Shown here: positions 1 through 7,978 of the stretch, one piece after another
How positions within the stretch are numbered: position 1 is the first letter of the stretch
How the letters are laid out: each line of letters opens with the position of its first letter
Assembly (NCBI RefSeq): GCF_017303055.1
Contig: NZ_JAEKJT010000005.1
Coordinates: forward strand, 186,001 to 250,000
Source of the DNA: Halomonas litopenaei
GTDB lineage: Bacteria; Pseudomonadota; Gammaproteobacteria; Pseudomonadales; Halomonadaceae
Reading direction: 5' to 3'
Length of the DNA: 64,000 bases
Notes under the pieces: generated by a model
Databases searched by the model: none
Told to the model about the DNA's origin: nothing
The model's input: the letters and a program-made list of their open reading frames with translations, nothing else
Position numbers and translations under genes: made by a program

Positions 1-499
1 TATGGGGGTCGGCATAGGCAGCGGTAGAAATCTGCAGCCGGAAGAACTTGTGCTGCGCATCGAAGGCCACTGCACCAGACGCGCCGAAACCATAGAACTC
101 GACACGATTGGCCATGGCCAGCGCGTTGATGGTCCTGTTCAACGCATCATTGTCCAGGCGATCGCGAATCGACAGCAGGGTGCCCACCGTCGAGTCGAAG
201 ATGCTGTGGGAGAATTCGGCCACGGAGTCGCTGTCATTCATCGAGAATTGAGCGAACTGGCTACCTGACGCCAGCATCTGCGCTAGCTTCAGTTTGAAAT
301 CCTGAAACCCGTCACAGCCAAGTGCGCGACAGAAGCGCACGACCGTGGGCTCGCTGACCTTTGCCTCTGTGGCAAGATCGACGATACGCATGTGGATAAC
401 TTCATCGGGGTTACGCAGAACGAAGCGTGCCACCTTCTGCTCTGACCGCCGGAAGTGTTCCATGCGACGTCGCATTTCATCAAACAGCGCGCGACTCAC
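1..499 (-). CDS. hexR: RpiR/HexR-family transcriptional regulator (3' part outside window)
   Basis: The minus-strand frame stays open to the window edge, giving 166 residues. The GTG start is chosen because AGGAG lies 6-7 bases upstream of it. Residues 1-75 form an RpiR-type helix-turn-helix, with the recognition segment EPTVVRFCRALGCDGFQDFK at about 50-69. A SIS sugar-phosphate-binding domain begins near residue 133 (VEFYGFGASG). HexR in pseudomonads and relatives represses glucose catabolism genes (zwf, edd, eda, gap) and is released by 2-keto-3-deoxy-6-phosphogluconate. That specificity is inferred from family resemblance; the neighbouring catabolic genes are not in the window, so another RpiR member is possible. 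Confidence 0.8.
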   Translation of the reverse strand, partial: MSRALFDEMRRRMEHFRRSEQKVARFVLRNPDEVIHMRIVDLATEAKVSEPTVVRFCRALGCDGFQDFKLKLAQMLASGSQFAQFSMNDSDSVAEFSHSIFDSTVGTLLSIRDRLDNDALNRTINALAMANRVEFYGFGASGAVAFDAQHKFFRLQISTAAYADPH

Positions 500-835
500 C
501 CTTTACTCCTTTGACTGACGGGAGGCCCCGAGGTAGCAGGCCTTGAGCCTTGTCCCGCCCGACATCGTGCATGGCAGCATGACATACAGCTCCATGGCTG
601 TCGGGCCGGTGTTGCATTCCAGTATGCCCGATGCCGGCGAGGATTGCCCAACCAATCGACATCCCCCTGATAGAGGCCAATGGTTTGAACAAAGGCACTT
701 TTTTCTCAAGCGTTGGCAGAGCGTTGCAGAATTGACACCCACACCGTCATCTTTTTGTCAACTGGGGTATAGTAAAAGGGCAGTGTCGCGCAGCGTCCTG
801 GATGCCGGCACATTCACTGCATAGGAGAGTCGATC
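500..835. other. Intergenic region between hexR-like gene and small protein
   Basis: This 336-base divergent gap should hold the promoters of both flanking genes. TATAGT at 768-773 resembles a -10 box for the small protein gene, but no good -35 is spaced correctly. I saw no convincing HexR palindrome, RNA gene or repeat. Confidence 0.5.
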
Positions 836-1048
836 ATGCGTAATGTCGAACGGTTAACCTCCGTAAAGAGTGAACTCCTCGACATCTTCATGAGCATGGA
901 AGTCGCCGAACACGAGAAGCGCTCCCGTAGCGCGGCCCAGCGTAACCTCAGGGCCCGCCGCGGCATCGAGCTGCATCGCGAATTCAAGCGCCTTTCTGAA
1001 GACATCGCCGAATTGCCGGAAGACGGCAACGAAGACGAAATGCACTAG
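836..1048 (+). CDS. Small basic/acidic conserved-type protein, 70 aa
   Basis: The ORF encodes 70 residues and starts at an ATG preceded by AGGAGA at good spacing. It has no signal peptide, membrane segment or cysteine. The centre is rich in Arg/Lys and Ala (HEKRSRSAAQRNLRARRGIE, about 25-44), suggesting a charged helix, and the C-terminus is acidic (about 54-70). The LRARRxIExHxExKRLxxxI pattern is reminiscent of the small PA3496-type proteins of pseudomonads, but I cannot confirm the family. Function is unknown. It is monocistronic and divergent from the hexR-like gene. Confidence 0.65.
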   Translation: MRNVERLTSVKSELLDIFMSMEVAEHEKRSRSAAQRNLRARRGIELHREFKRLSEDIAELPEDGNEDEMH

Positions 1049-1240
1049 CCAGACAGTCTCATCAGCTCAGGCAGGCCTGCCACCACCGACGTTCCTGCCT
1101 GACGCCAATGAATGGCAACGTCCTCTCTGGGCATGCCATTCCCCATCTTGCCCCGCCATGAGGGCAGGTGATCGGCTCCGCCCTAAAAAATGGGCGTAGC
1201 AGCGTCTCCCCCCTACTCACGACGCCCCCTGCCCAGCTCG

Positions 1241-1286
1241 AGCCCAGATTAAACAGAGCCCAGTTAACCAAAGCCCAGTTAACCCG
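1241..1286 (+). repeat. Three tandem 15-16 bp repeats
   Basis: The unit AGCCCAGTTAACC plus two bases occurs at 1257-1271 and 1272-1286. A diverged copy with AGATTAAACAG lies at 1241-1256. A further fragment AGCCCTGG follows. The array lies between convergent genes and has no evident coding role. Confidence 0.7.
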
Positions 1287-1368
1287 AGCCCTGGCCAAAC
1301 GCGGCTCGATGCGCTTGCGATGTGCCTTTAGCCGCACAATGCACAACAGGCATCGAAAGAGATCGGCG

Positions 1369-1403
1369 AAAACGCCAAGACCCGGCACAAGGCCGGGTCT
1401 TGG
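1369..1403 (-). terminator. Rho-independent terminator of the NSS symporter gene
   Basis: CCAAGACCCGGC at 1375-1386 pairs perfectly with GCCGGGTCTTGG at 1392-1403 across a 5-base loop. On the minus strand the hairpin is followed by CGTTTTC, so it terminates the gene ending at 1452. Confidence 0.8.
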
Positions 1404-1451
1404 AAGCACTGAGTCGATCGACGCCACAGCGACGCCGATCTGACGAGCGGC

Positions 1452-2792
1452 TTACAGGCTCGAGATAAACACCACGATAACGCCGATGGGCGCGACAACA
1501 CGGGTGAGAGCCACCCACACCATTTCCTTGCCGCCGGATAGGCCCAGATCTTCTGCGACACCCTCGCGGCTGAGGAACCAGCCAGCGAACACAATGGCGC
1601 CGAGACCGGTCAACGGCAGCATGAACTTGCTGGTCAGTTTATCGAGCAGATCGAAAACGCCAAGGCCAAACAGTACCGGCTCGCTCCACAGGTTGAACGA
1701 CAACAGCGCGGCAATGCCCAGCGCCCAGGCACCGATACCGGCGACGACGGTCGAGGCCGAACGCGACAGGGGCGTACGCTCTTCCACGAATTCCACCACC
1801 GGCTCCAGCAGCGAAATGGCCGATGTCAGGGCCGCAAAGGTCAACAACAGGAAGAACATCAGGCCAAGAATCAAGCCGCCACCCATGTTACCGAAGGCCA
1901 GAGGCAAGGTAACGAAGATCAGGCTGGGACCAGAGGCAAGGTCAAGCTCATTGGCGAACACGATGGGGAAGATGGCCAGGCCAGCGCCCAGTGCGATCAC
2001 GGTATCCATGATAACGACGGTGCGAGCGGTCTTGATCAGATCCACCTTTTCGCCCAGGTAAGAGCCATAGGCAATCATGATGCCCATGCCCAGAGACAGC
2101 GTGAAGAAGGCATGTCCCAGAGCTGCCAGCACCACTTCGCCGTTCAGCGCTGACCAATCTGGATTGAACAGGTAGTTGAGCGCTTCGCCAAAGTGGCCAG
2201 TGGTCATGCCATAACCCACCAGCACGACCAGCAGCAGCGCCAGCGCGGGCATCAGTACATTGACCGCACCTTCCAGGCCCTTGGTGACGCCCCGCGCCAC
2301 GATGCCGATCACCAGCAACATGAAGATGGAGTGCCAAAGCAGCAGCAGACCAGGACTCGCCAGCATGCCACCGAACAGGGCGCCGATGCCGTCGGCATCC
2401 TGACCGCTGAAGTCGCCAGTGACGCTACCCAGGGTGTAGTACAGGGACCAACCGCCGATCACGCTGTAGAACGACAGGATAAGGAAGGCACCGATCACAC
2501 CGGAGATACCCACCAATGCCCAGATCTTGGGCTGACCGGCCTGCTTGGCCACGCTGGCCATGGCATTGACCGGGTTGCTTTGCCCACGCCGACCGATCAT
2601 CCACTCGGTCACCAGAATAGGCAGGCCAATCAGGCCAATACACAGAAGGTAGACAAGAACGAAGGCGGCACCGCCACTCTCGCCCACCATATAAGGAAAC
2701 TTCCAGATGTTACCGAGACCAACGGCCGAGCCGGTAGCAGCAAGAATGAAGGACAGGCGCGATGACCACTGCGCATGTGTAGTCTTGGACAT
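1452..2792 (-). CDS. Sodium-dependent transporter, NSS/SNF family
   Basis: The 446-residue polytopic membrane protein belongs to the neurotransmitter:sodium symporter family (LeuT fold). These proteins use the Na+ gradient to import amino acids or related solutes. TM1 carries the family signature GSAVGLGNIWKFPY at residues 21-34, which forms Na+ and substrate contacts. The TM6 equivalent, near 233-247, reads LGMGIMIAYGSYLG, an unwound glycine-rich segment. The length suits the shorter bacterial members (MhsT-like, about 450 residues). The substrate cannot be deduced. The gene is monocistronic with its own terminator at 1369-1403. Na+-coupled uptake suits a halophile. Confidence 0.9.
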   Translation of the reverse strand: MSKTTHAQWSSRLSFILAATGSAVGLGNIWKFPYMVGESGGAAFVLVYLLCIGLIGLPILVTEWMIGRRGQSNPVNAMASVAKQAGQPKIWALVGISGVIGAFLILSFYSVIGGWSLYYTLGSVTGDFSGQDADGIGALFGGMLASPGLLLLWHSIFMLLVIGIVARGVTKGLEGAVNVLMPALALLLVVLVGYGMTTGHFGEALNYLFNPDWSALNGEVVLAALGHAFFTLSLGMGIMIAYGSYLGEKVDLIKTARTVVIMDTVIALGAGLAIFPIVFANELDLASGPSLIFVTLPLAFGNMGGGLILGLMFFLLLTFAALTSAISLLEPVVEFVEERTPLSRSASTVVAGIGAWALGIAALLSFNLWSEPVLFGLGVFDLLDKLTSKFMLPLTGLGAIVFAGWFLSREGVAEDLGLSGGKEMVWVALTRVVAPIGVIVVFISSL

Positions 2793-3096
2793 AAATCACC
2801 CTGAGGATACGTGTCGTCATTGATCGATCGGATGCAATGACGGCGTTGTGTTTGTAGTCGCCACGTCCTCGATAGCCCGGGTCACGGTACTACCGATAAT
2901 CAAGGGGTCTGACGGATGTCAGCAGGATCACTGCCGGCACAACACTCTTCCCCAACGCCGGTTGGGCGCTGGTCGAGACCGTTGGGTTCAGGTGGGTCGT
3001 CGTCCGAGGTAAGGCGACGGCCGCCCTGGCCCATGGCAAGTGACGAACAGCCGACCAAACTAGCGTATGACACCAACAAACGCCAGCCAACATTGG
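2793..3096. other. Intergenic region upstream of the NSS transporter gene
   Basis: The 304-base gap lies between two minus-strand genes and presumably carries the symporter promoter. I could not identify a confident promoter, terminator or RNA. Short ORFs here look like chance frames. Confidence 0.4.
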
Positions 3097-3972
3097 TCAA
3101 AGCAGCAGATTCTGTCGATCTCCGGGGAAAGCGCAGAGTTCTGGCCACCCCATTTCCCTTGCGATTCTGGCGTAGAGCACTCTAGCCAGTTCTGGGGCCT
3201 GACGATTGTCAGCGGTATGCACAAACAGGAAAGGGGTTTTCCCCTGTTTTATCCACAGGCATAGCTGCCGTACCCAGGGCGCGAAATAGTGCTCATTTAC
3301 GTCCTTGTCAAGATGCCCGATGTAACGAATGACAGGAAAATTTGCTGTGGAGAGCACATGTAGTGGGCGTCTTGGCTTTTCGCGCCTTGCCTGGATCAGC
3401 CCGGGATGGTCCATCGATGGGCCTGAAAACAGCGGCCGCACGTCGAGCATGACGCGATCGACACCATGACTTATCAACAGCGCGTTGATATCCCGTTCAG
3501 CGGTCCCCTTGTGGAAAAACTCACTGTGTCGCAGCTCCACCGCGCAGGGGTAGTCGGACGGCCAGTCCTCGAGCGTCTGCGCCAGTGCCGGGATTTCGTC
3601 CGGACCGAAGTCTCGCGGTAGCTGGATCATGGCGGGCCCAAGCCTGTCCCGAAGAGGCGCCAACGCCTCCAGGAATGCCTCCACCTCTTGCCCCACCTGC
3701 CTGAGTCGCTTGCCGTGGGTCAGTCGCTGGGGCAGCTTGAAGCAGAAACGAAAGCCCGCAGGCGCCTGCCGCGACCAGGCATCTACGGTGTCAGGTCTAG
3801 GCGTACCGCTGTAGAAGGTCGTGTTGCCCTCCACCGCATTGAATACTTCGGCGTAGTCTGACAACCATCCGTCGCGACCAGCATGGGGGGGATAAAGCCC
3901 GCCTCGCCAGTCGGGATTCGCCCACATGGGCAAGCCGATATGCAGCGGGCGTTCAGGTGGAGATTCACACAA
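3097..3972 (-). CDS. DUF72 (YecE-like) family protein
   Basis: The 291-residue soluble protein has the DUF72 pattern. It begins with HIGLPMWANPDWRGGLYP (about 11-28) and continues with an early FNAVEGNTTFYSGTP motif (about 43-57). A later FRFCFKLPQRLTH segment and IQLPRDFGPD, AVELRHSEFF and LSTANFPVIRYIGH follow in family order. DUF72 proteins adopt a TIM-barrel-like fold; the biochemical function is not established. The apparent start is TTG with GAGAG upstream, which is weaker than its neighbours, so the true start could lie a few codons downstream. It is flanked by gaps of about 300 bp and looks monocistronic. Confidence 0.85.
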   Translation of the reverse strand: MCESPPERPLHIGLPMWANPDWRGGLYPPHAGRDGWLSDYAEVFNAVEGNTTFYSGTPRPDTVDAWSRQAPAGFRFCFKLPQRLTHGKRLRQVGQEVEAFLEALAPLRDRLGPAMIQLPRDFGPDEIPALAQTLEDWPSDYPCAVELRHSEFFHKGTAERDINALLISHGVDRVMLDVRPLFSGPSMDHPGLIQARREKPRRPLHVLSTANFPVIRYIGHLDKDVNEHYFAPWVRQLCLWIKQGKTPFLFVHTADNRQAPELARVLYARIAREMGWPELCAFPGDRQNLLL

Positions 3973-4332
3973 GGTCTTGCTCTCGCCGAGCCATCAGGGG
4001 CGACAGGATACCACCCCAACCTATTATCGTCCGGCGACAGCGCGAGCTCCCTAGGGCTTGCACGAAAAGTGCCTGCGCTTGGTGATACGGCGTTAAAAAT
4101 CAGCTGGTACGCCAGCCCGGTCAAAATGCTCATTTACACCTCGTAAATTGCGCTTTCTCACCGATTTTTGCCTTGTCTAACCTTCGCTCGTCGACTTTTC
4201 GGACAAAGCCTTATCTACCGAGACCGGCCGCCATCCGCGATGACGGCTCTTCATGACAGCTTTCTCACGGTTGCATGCCCCCCTGGTCTCCGTTGGATAC
4301 ATCGTGGTGCGCCATCGAGGGTGGAATCTTGT
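3973..4332. other. Intergenic region between DUF72 gene and porin gene
   Basis: The 360-base gap lies upstream of the DUF72 gene and downstream of the porin gene. No clear terminator for the porin gene, RNA gene or repeat was recognised. The overlapping plus-strand frames lack ribosome binding sites and family features. Confidence 0.4.
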
Positions 4333-5682
4333 CTAGAAGTCGTACTTGGCAGAGAGCTGCACGCGGTCTAGATCGAAGGTGTCCCCGTCGACCTCGTCCA
4401 GGTCGTAGCGCTGGTACTCCGCGGACAGAGTGGTATTGGCGAAGGGAGACCACATCAGGTTGAGAAAAACGCTGTCGTAGCTGTCCGTATCATTACCGCT
4501 GCCATGGCTGTCGAGTTCCGTGGCCGAGTAGGCAACGCTCGAGCGCAAGGTGTCGGTCCAGTAGTGCCGATAGATGGCGGACGCCCCCCAGGACTCGACC
4601 ATCTTGAGCTGTCCATCCTCGACCTTGGCGTTGGGATAGGCACCCAGGGCCATGTAACGCCCCAGGTTGCCGTAGTTGGCCTGGAGCATAAGGTCATCTT
4701 TTTCGAACACCGGGAAACGCCCGGTCAGGCTATAACCAGCCCCCCAGCGACTGTCGTCATCCTCGGCATCGTCCAGGCTGAAGCGTCGGACGACGGTGGC
4801 CGCAGAGACATGTCCCCAGTCCTGATCCACGTTGACTCGGGCCACCATATCCGGGGTGTCCTGGTCGTCGTCGCCATCCTCAGGGTTCTCCACCGCGAAT
4901 TGTAGATTGCCCCAGTCCAGCGGGTAGGTGTAACGGAGCTGAGGCTGTCGCACAAAGATGGAGCCCGTATGGGTACTGAAGGCGTCCAGCTCCCCGAGTC
5001 CCTTCACGTCCATGAAGGTCGACCAGGTCTGGCCGGCCAGCCAGTTTCCCCAGCTCAAGTAAGCGTGCCGCAACCTGGGGGCGTAGGAGTTGGACACAAA
5101 TTCGTTGGCTTCATCGTCGGCACCGTAGAAGTCCATCTCGATGAAGGTGTTCATGGTATCGCCCCCCACCGGCGTGGAGGTGCCAATATTGAAGCGTGTT
5201 TCACGAGCACTGAGGCTGACCCGATTGTCCTTGTCATCATCGGTGGCACGCAACAGCCCCGCCGTCACCGTCTCGTTGGCCTTGCCGTCGCTCAAACCGT
5301 TGTCGGAGAAGGCCGCCTGGGCCTTGATATAGCCACCGATGGCCACCGTCGTCTCGCCCACCAGAAAGTCGCCGTCGTCGGTGCGCCTGACCACGCTGTC
5401 GCTGACCTCGGCCACCTCATGCTGCATATGGGTCTGTTGGCTGATCAGGCTGTCGATCTGGGCCTGCTGCTGCTCGACCAGCGCCATCGCCGCCTGTTGC
5501 TGCTGTTTCAGCAGTTCGATCTGGGCCTTTAGCTCGTTGAGTTCCTGCATGGTGGTCTGGGCAACGGCCTTCATAGGCACCATGGCGAGCACAGGAACGC
5601 CGGTCAGCATGGCAGCCGAGAGCACCACAGGAGAGAGCATGACAGGGGAGCGTAAGGGGCCGCTGGAGCATCGTCTGATCAT
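4333..5682 (-). CDS. DcaP-like trimeric outer-membrane porin
   Basis: The 449-residue precursor has an N-terminal signal peptide ending near residue 42 (MKAVAQ|TT). A Gln-rich coiled coil follows (about 45-95; ELKAQIELLKQQQQ, EQQQAQIDSL). The rest is a beta-barrel of alternating strands ending in aromatic YDF, the usual outer-membrane C-terminal signal. The IGGYIKAQAAFSD start of the barrel and the layout match DcaP-type porins, which in Acinetobacter admit dicarboxylates and other anions. The barrel is strongly acidic (runs of D/E, e.g. DGDDDQD), typical of halophile surface proteins. The start has GAGGA 8 bases upstream. A dyad operator (5799-5829) lies 117 bp upstream, suggesting regulated expression. 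Confidence 0.88.
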   Translation of the reverse strand: MIRRCSSGPLRSPVMLSPVVLSAAMLTGVPVLAMVPMKAVAQTTMQELNELKAQIELLKQQQQAAMALVEQQQAQIDSLISQQTHMQHEVAEVSDSVVRRTDDGDFLVGETTVAIGGYIKAQAAFSDNGLSDGKANETVTAGLLRATDDDKDNRVSLSARETRFNIGTSTPVGGDTMNTFIEMDFYGADDEANEFVSNSYAPRLRHAYLSWGNWLAGQTWSTFMDVKGLGELDAFSTHTGSIFVRQPQLRYTYPLDWGNLQFAVENPEDGDDDQDTPDMVARVNVDQDWGHVSAATVVRRFSLDDAEDDDSRWGAGYSLTGRFPVFEKDDLMLQANYGNLGRYMALGAYPNAKVEDGQLKMVESWGASAIYRHYWTDTLRSSVAYSATELDSHGSGNDTDSYDSVFLNLMWSPFANTTLSAEYQRYDLDEVDGDTFDLDRVQLSAKYDF

Positions 5683-5798
5683 CGCCAGTCCTCGGTCGTT
5701 ATCGTTATAGGCTCAGGAGATGGGCTTCACCGCTACCGGCCAACATCACAAGCGCTTGATAAGCGACTATAGGAACGAAGATGCATCCATGGTGTTTG

Positions 5799-5829
5799 AT
5801 TATGTGCTCAATAAGGCTAAGCACATAAT
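5799..5829. promoter_or_regulatory. Perfect 10-bp dyad, likely operator of the porin gene
   Basis: ATTATGTGCT (5799-5808) is repeated in inverse as AGCACATAAT (5820-5829) with an 11-base spacer. The arms are AT-rich against a GC-rich background, and the dyad lies upstream of the porin start. This fits a dimeric repressor or activator site; the protein is unknown. Confidence 0.6.
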
Positions 5830-5990
5830 GGTATCTATTGGCACACTAGAGAGGATTTTATCCCTTTTTTCAGGGAACTAGCCTTACGCCAAAGACACAT
5901 TTTCTGCACCGCAGCAGTTCGCAATGCACGCCATTGCACACATGTCGAAGGGTATTGTGCAGCGGATGCGGCAGCGTTGACGAGGTCTCG

Positions 5991-6031
5991 AAGCGACGGC
6001 GCCGAACACTGAGTGTTCGGCGCCGTCGCTT
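5991..6031 (-). terminator. Long perfect palindrome downstream of glmS
   Basis: AAGCGACGGCGCCGAACACT (5991-6010) and its exact inverse complement (6012-6031) surround a single base. It lies 46 bases past the glmS stop and probably ends the glmUS transcript. It lacks a clear U-tract on either side, so it may also act as an RNA 3'-end stabiliser. Confidence 0.6.
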
Positions 6032-6077
6032 GTCTATGGTAGAGAACCACTCTTGTGGCTTACCGCTGGCCCCGTGG

Positions 6078-7916
6078 CTATTCCACGGTCACCGACTTGG
6101 CCAGGTTGCGCGGCTGATCCACATCGGTGCCCTTGAGTACCGCCACGTGGTAGGACAGCAGCTGCAGTGGCAGGGTGTAGAGGATCGGCGCCAAGGCATC
6201 ATGCACATGGGGCAGATGCAGGACGCGGATACCGTCACTTTCATGCAGACCCACGTTCTCGTCAGCGAAGACATACAGCTCTCCGCCCCTTGCCCTGACT
6301 TCCTGCAAGTTGGACTTGAGTTTGTCGAGCAGCTCGTCGTTGGGGGCTACCGAGATCACCGGCATGTCGCTGTCCACCAGTGCCAACGGGCCATGCTTGA
6401 GCTCGCCCGCCGGATAGGCCTCGGCGTGAATATAGGAGATTTCCTTGAGCTTGAGCGCACCTTCCTGGGCGATGGGAAAGTGGGCACCACGGCCCAGGAA
6501 CAGCGCATGATGCTTTTCGGCAAAGGCCATGGACATGGCCTCGATGTCCCGGTCGAGACCCAGTACCTGGCTGCACAGGGTGGGCAGCGAACGGAGCGCA
6601 TCGACGATCTCGGCCTGCTCGCTCTCGTCCATGCCACGCACCCGTCCCAGCGCCAGCGCAAACAGCATCAGCGCCGTCAGCTGGGTGGTGAAGGCCTTGG
6701 TAGAGGCCACGCCGATCTCGGGACCCGCCTGGGTCATCAGGGTCAGGTCGGCCTCACGTACCAGCGAACTCCCCGGCACGTTACAGATCCCCAGGCTACC
6801 CAGGTAGTTCTGCTGCTGCATGGCAAAGCGCATGGCGGCCAGGGTATCCGCCGTCTCCCCCGACTGGGAGAGCGTCACGAACAGGGTACCTTGGGGAACC
6901 ACTACCTGACGGTAGCGATACTCGGACGCCACCTCCACCTGCACGGGCACATTGGTGTAGCGCTCCAGCCAGTACCGCGCCACCATTCCCGCATGGTAGC
7001 TGGTACCACAGGCCACGATGTGAATCTGGCGAACGTCCTTGAACAGGCGCTCGGCATCGGGACCGAAACTTTCCACCAGCACGCTGCGATCCCCCAGACG
7101 CCCTTCCAGAGCGGCGGCGATCACCTCCGGCTGCTCGTGAATCTCCTTGAGCATGAAGTGACGGTAGGCGCCCTTGCTGGCCGCTCCATCACCGTGCTCG
7201 AAGGTGTGGATCTCACGCTGAACCGCAACGCCGTCGGCATCAAACAGCTCAATCTGACCGTCACCCGACAGCCTGACCACATCACCCTCAAGCAGGTAGA
7301 TGAAGCGATCGGTGACGGGCAACAGCGCCAGCGGATCAGAGGCCAGGAACGCCTCGTCGATACCGACCCCCACCACCAGAGGGCTGCCCTTGCGCGCTCC
7401 CACCACGACCCCCGGCTCATTCACCGCCATGACCGCCAGCGCGTAAGCACCATCCAGCCCGGCGACAACCCGCTGAAACGCACTCAAGAGATTGCCGTCG
7501 CGGCGCGACTCGCGCTCCAGCAGATGGGCGATGACTTCGGTGTCAGTCTCGGATTCGAACTGATAGCCCTGATCGCTGAGCTCTTGGCGCAGCGACTCAT
7601 GGTTCTCGATGATGCCGTTATGCACCACCGCCAGGCGGTCCCGGGACTGGTGAGGATGTGCGTTGGGCTCGCTGGGACGGCCGTGGGTCGCCCAGCGGGT
7701 GTGGGCGATGCCACTGTGACCGGGCAAGCCCGTCGCCTGCAGGCGTTCTTCCAGGGCCGCTACCTTGCCCACGGCACGTTGACGATCGAGGCTACCCATG
7801 GGGCTTCGCACCGCCATTCCGGCGCTATCGTAGCCGCGATACTCGAGGCGCTTGAGTCCCTCGAGCAAGATATTCTGTACGTTGCGCTGGGCAACCGCGG
7901 CGACGATGCCACACAT
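6078..7916 (-). CDS. glmS: Glutamine-fructose-6-phosphate aminotransferase (isomerizing)
   Basis: GlmS makes glucosamine-6-phosphate from fructose-6-phosphate and glutamine, the first step to UDP-GlcNAc for peptidoglycan and LPS. The start is set at the ATG giving MCGIVAA, because Cys after the initiator Met is the N-terminal nucleophile. AAGGAG sits 8 bases upstream of it; an upstream GTG is rejected. The 612-residue protein has the class II glutamine amidotransferase domain (about 1-230), with the HTRWATHG and HNGIIENH motifs. Two SIS isomerase domains follow (about 290-430 and 460-600), with STKAFT and a C-terminal NLAKSVTVE. It lies 62 bp downstream of glmU, so co-transcription is likely. 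Confidence 0.98.
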   Translation of the reverse strand: MCGIVAAVAQRNVQNILLEGLKRLEYRGYDSAGMAVRSPMGSLDRQRAVGKVAALEERLQATGLPGHSGIAHTRWATHGRPSEPNAHPHQSRDRLAVVHNGIIENHESLRQELSDQGYQFESETDTEVIAHLLERESRRDGNLLSAFQRVVAGLDGAYALAVMAVNEPGVVVGARKGSPLVVGVGIDEAFLASDPLALLPVTDRFIYLLEGDVVRLSGDGQIELFDADGVAVQREIHTFEHGDGAASKGAYRHFMLKEIHEQPEVIAAALEGRLGDRSVLVESFGPDAERLFKDVRQIHIVACGTSYHAGMVARYWLERYTNVPVQVEVASEYRYRQVVVPQGTLFVTLSQSGETADTLAAMRFAMQQQNYLGSLGICNVPGSSLVREADLTLMTQAGPEIGVASTKAFTTQLTALMLFALALGRVRGMDESEQAEIVDALRSLPTLCSQVLGLDRDIEAMSMAFAEKHHALFLGRGAHFPIAQEGALKLKEISYIHAEAYPAGELKHGPLALVDSDMPVISVAPNDELLDKLKSNLQEVRARGGELYVFADENVGLHESDGIRVLHLPHVHDALAPILYTLPLQLLSYHVAVLKGTDVDQPRNLAKSVTVE

Positions 7917-7978
7917 AGGGGTCACTCCTTGAAAAACATCATGATTTACAGCAGCTACGCATCAGGGCACGGACACCC

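Larger units (their letters stand above)
1049..1451. other. Intergenic region with short repeats and a terminator
   Basis: Two genes converge on this 403-base gap. It holds a 15-bp direct repeat array (1241-1286) and the terminator of the minus-strand symporter gene (1369-1403). Nothing coding was seen in it. Confidence 0.6.
5683..6077. other. Intergenic region between porin gene and glmS
   Basis: The 395-base gap contains the dyad operator upstream of the porin gene (5799-5829) and a long perfect palindrome downstream of glmS (5991-6031). No coding potential was seen. Confidence 0.6.

Noticed and set aside
2..268. 88-aa plus-strand ORF at the window start
   Set aside because: It is antisense to the hexR-like gene, whose minus-strand frame has clear RpiR and SIS motifs.
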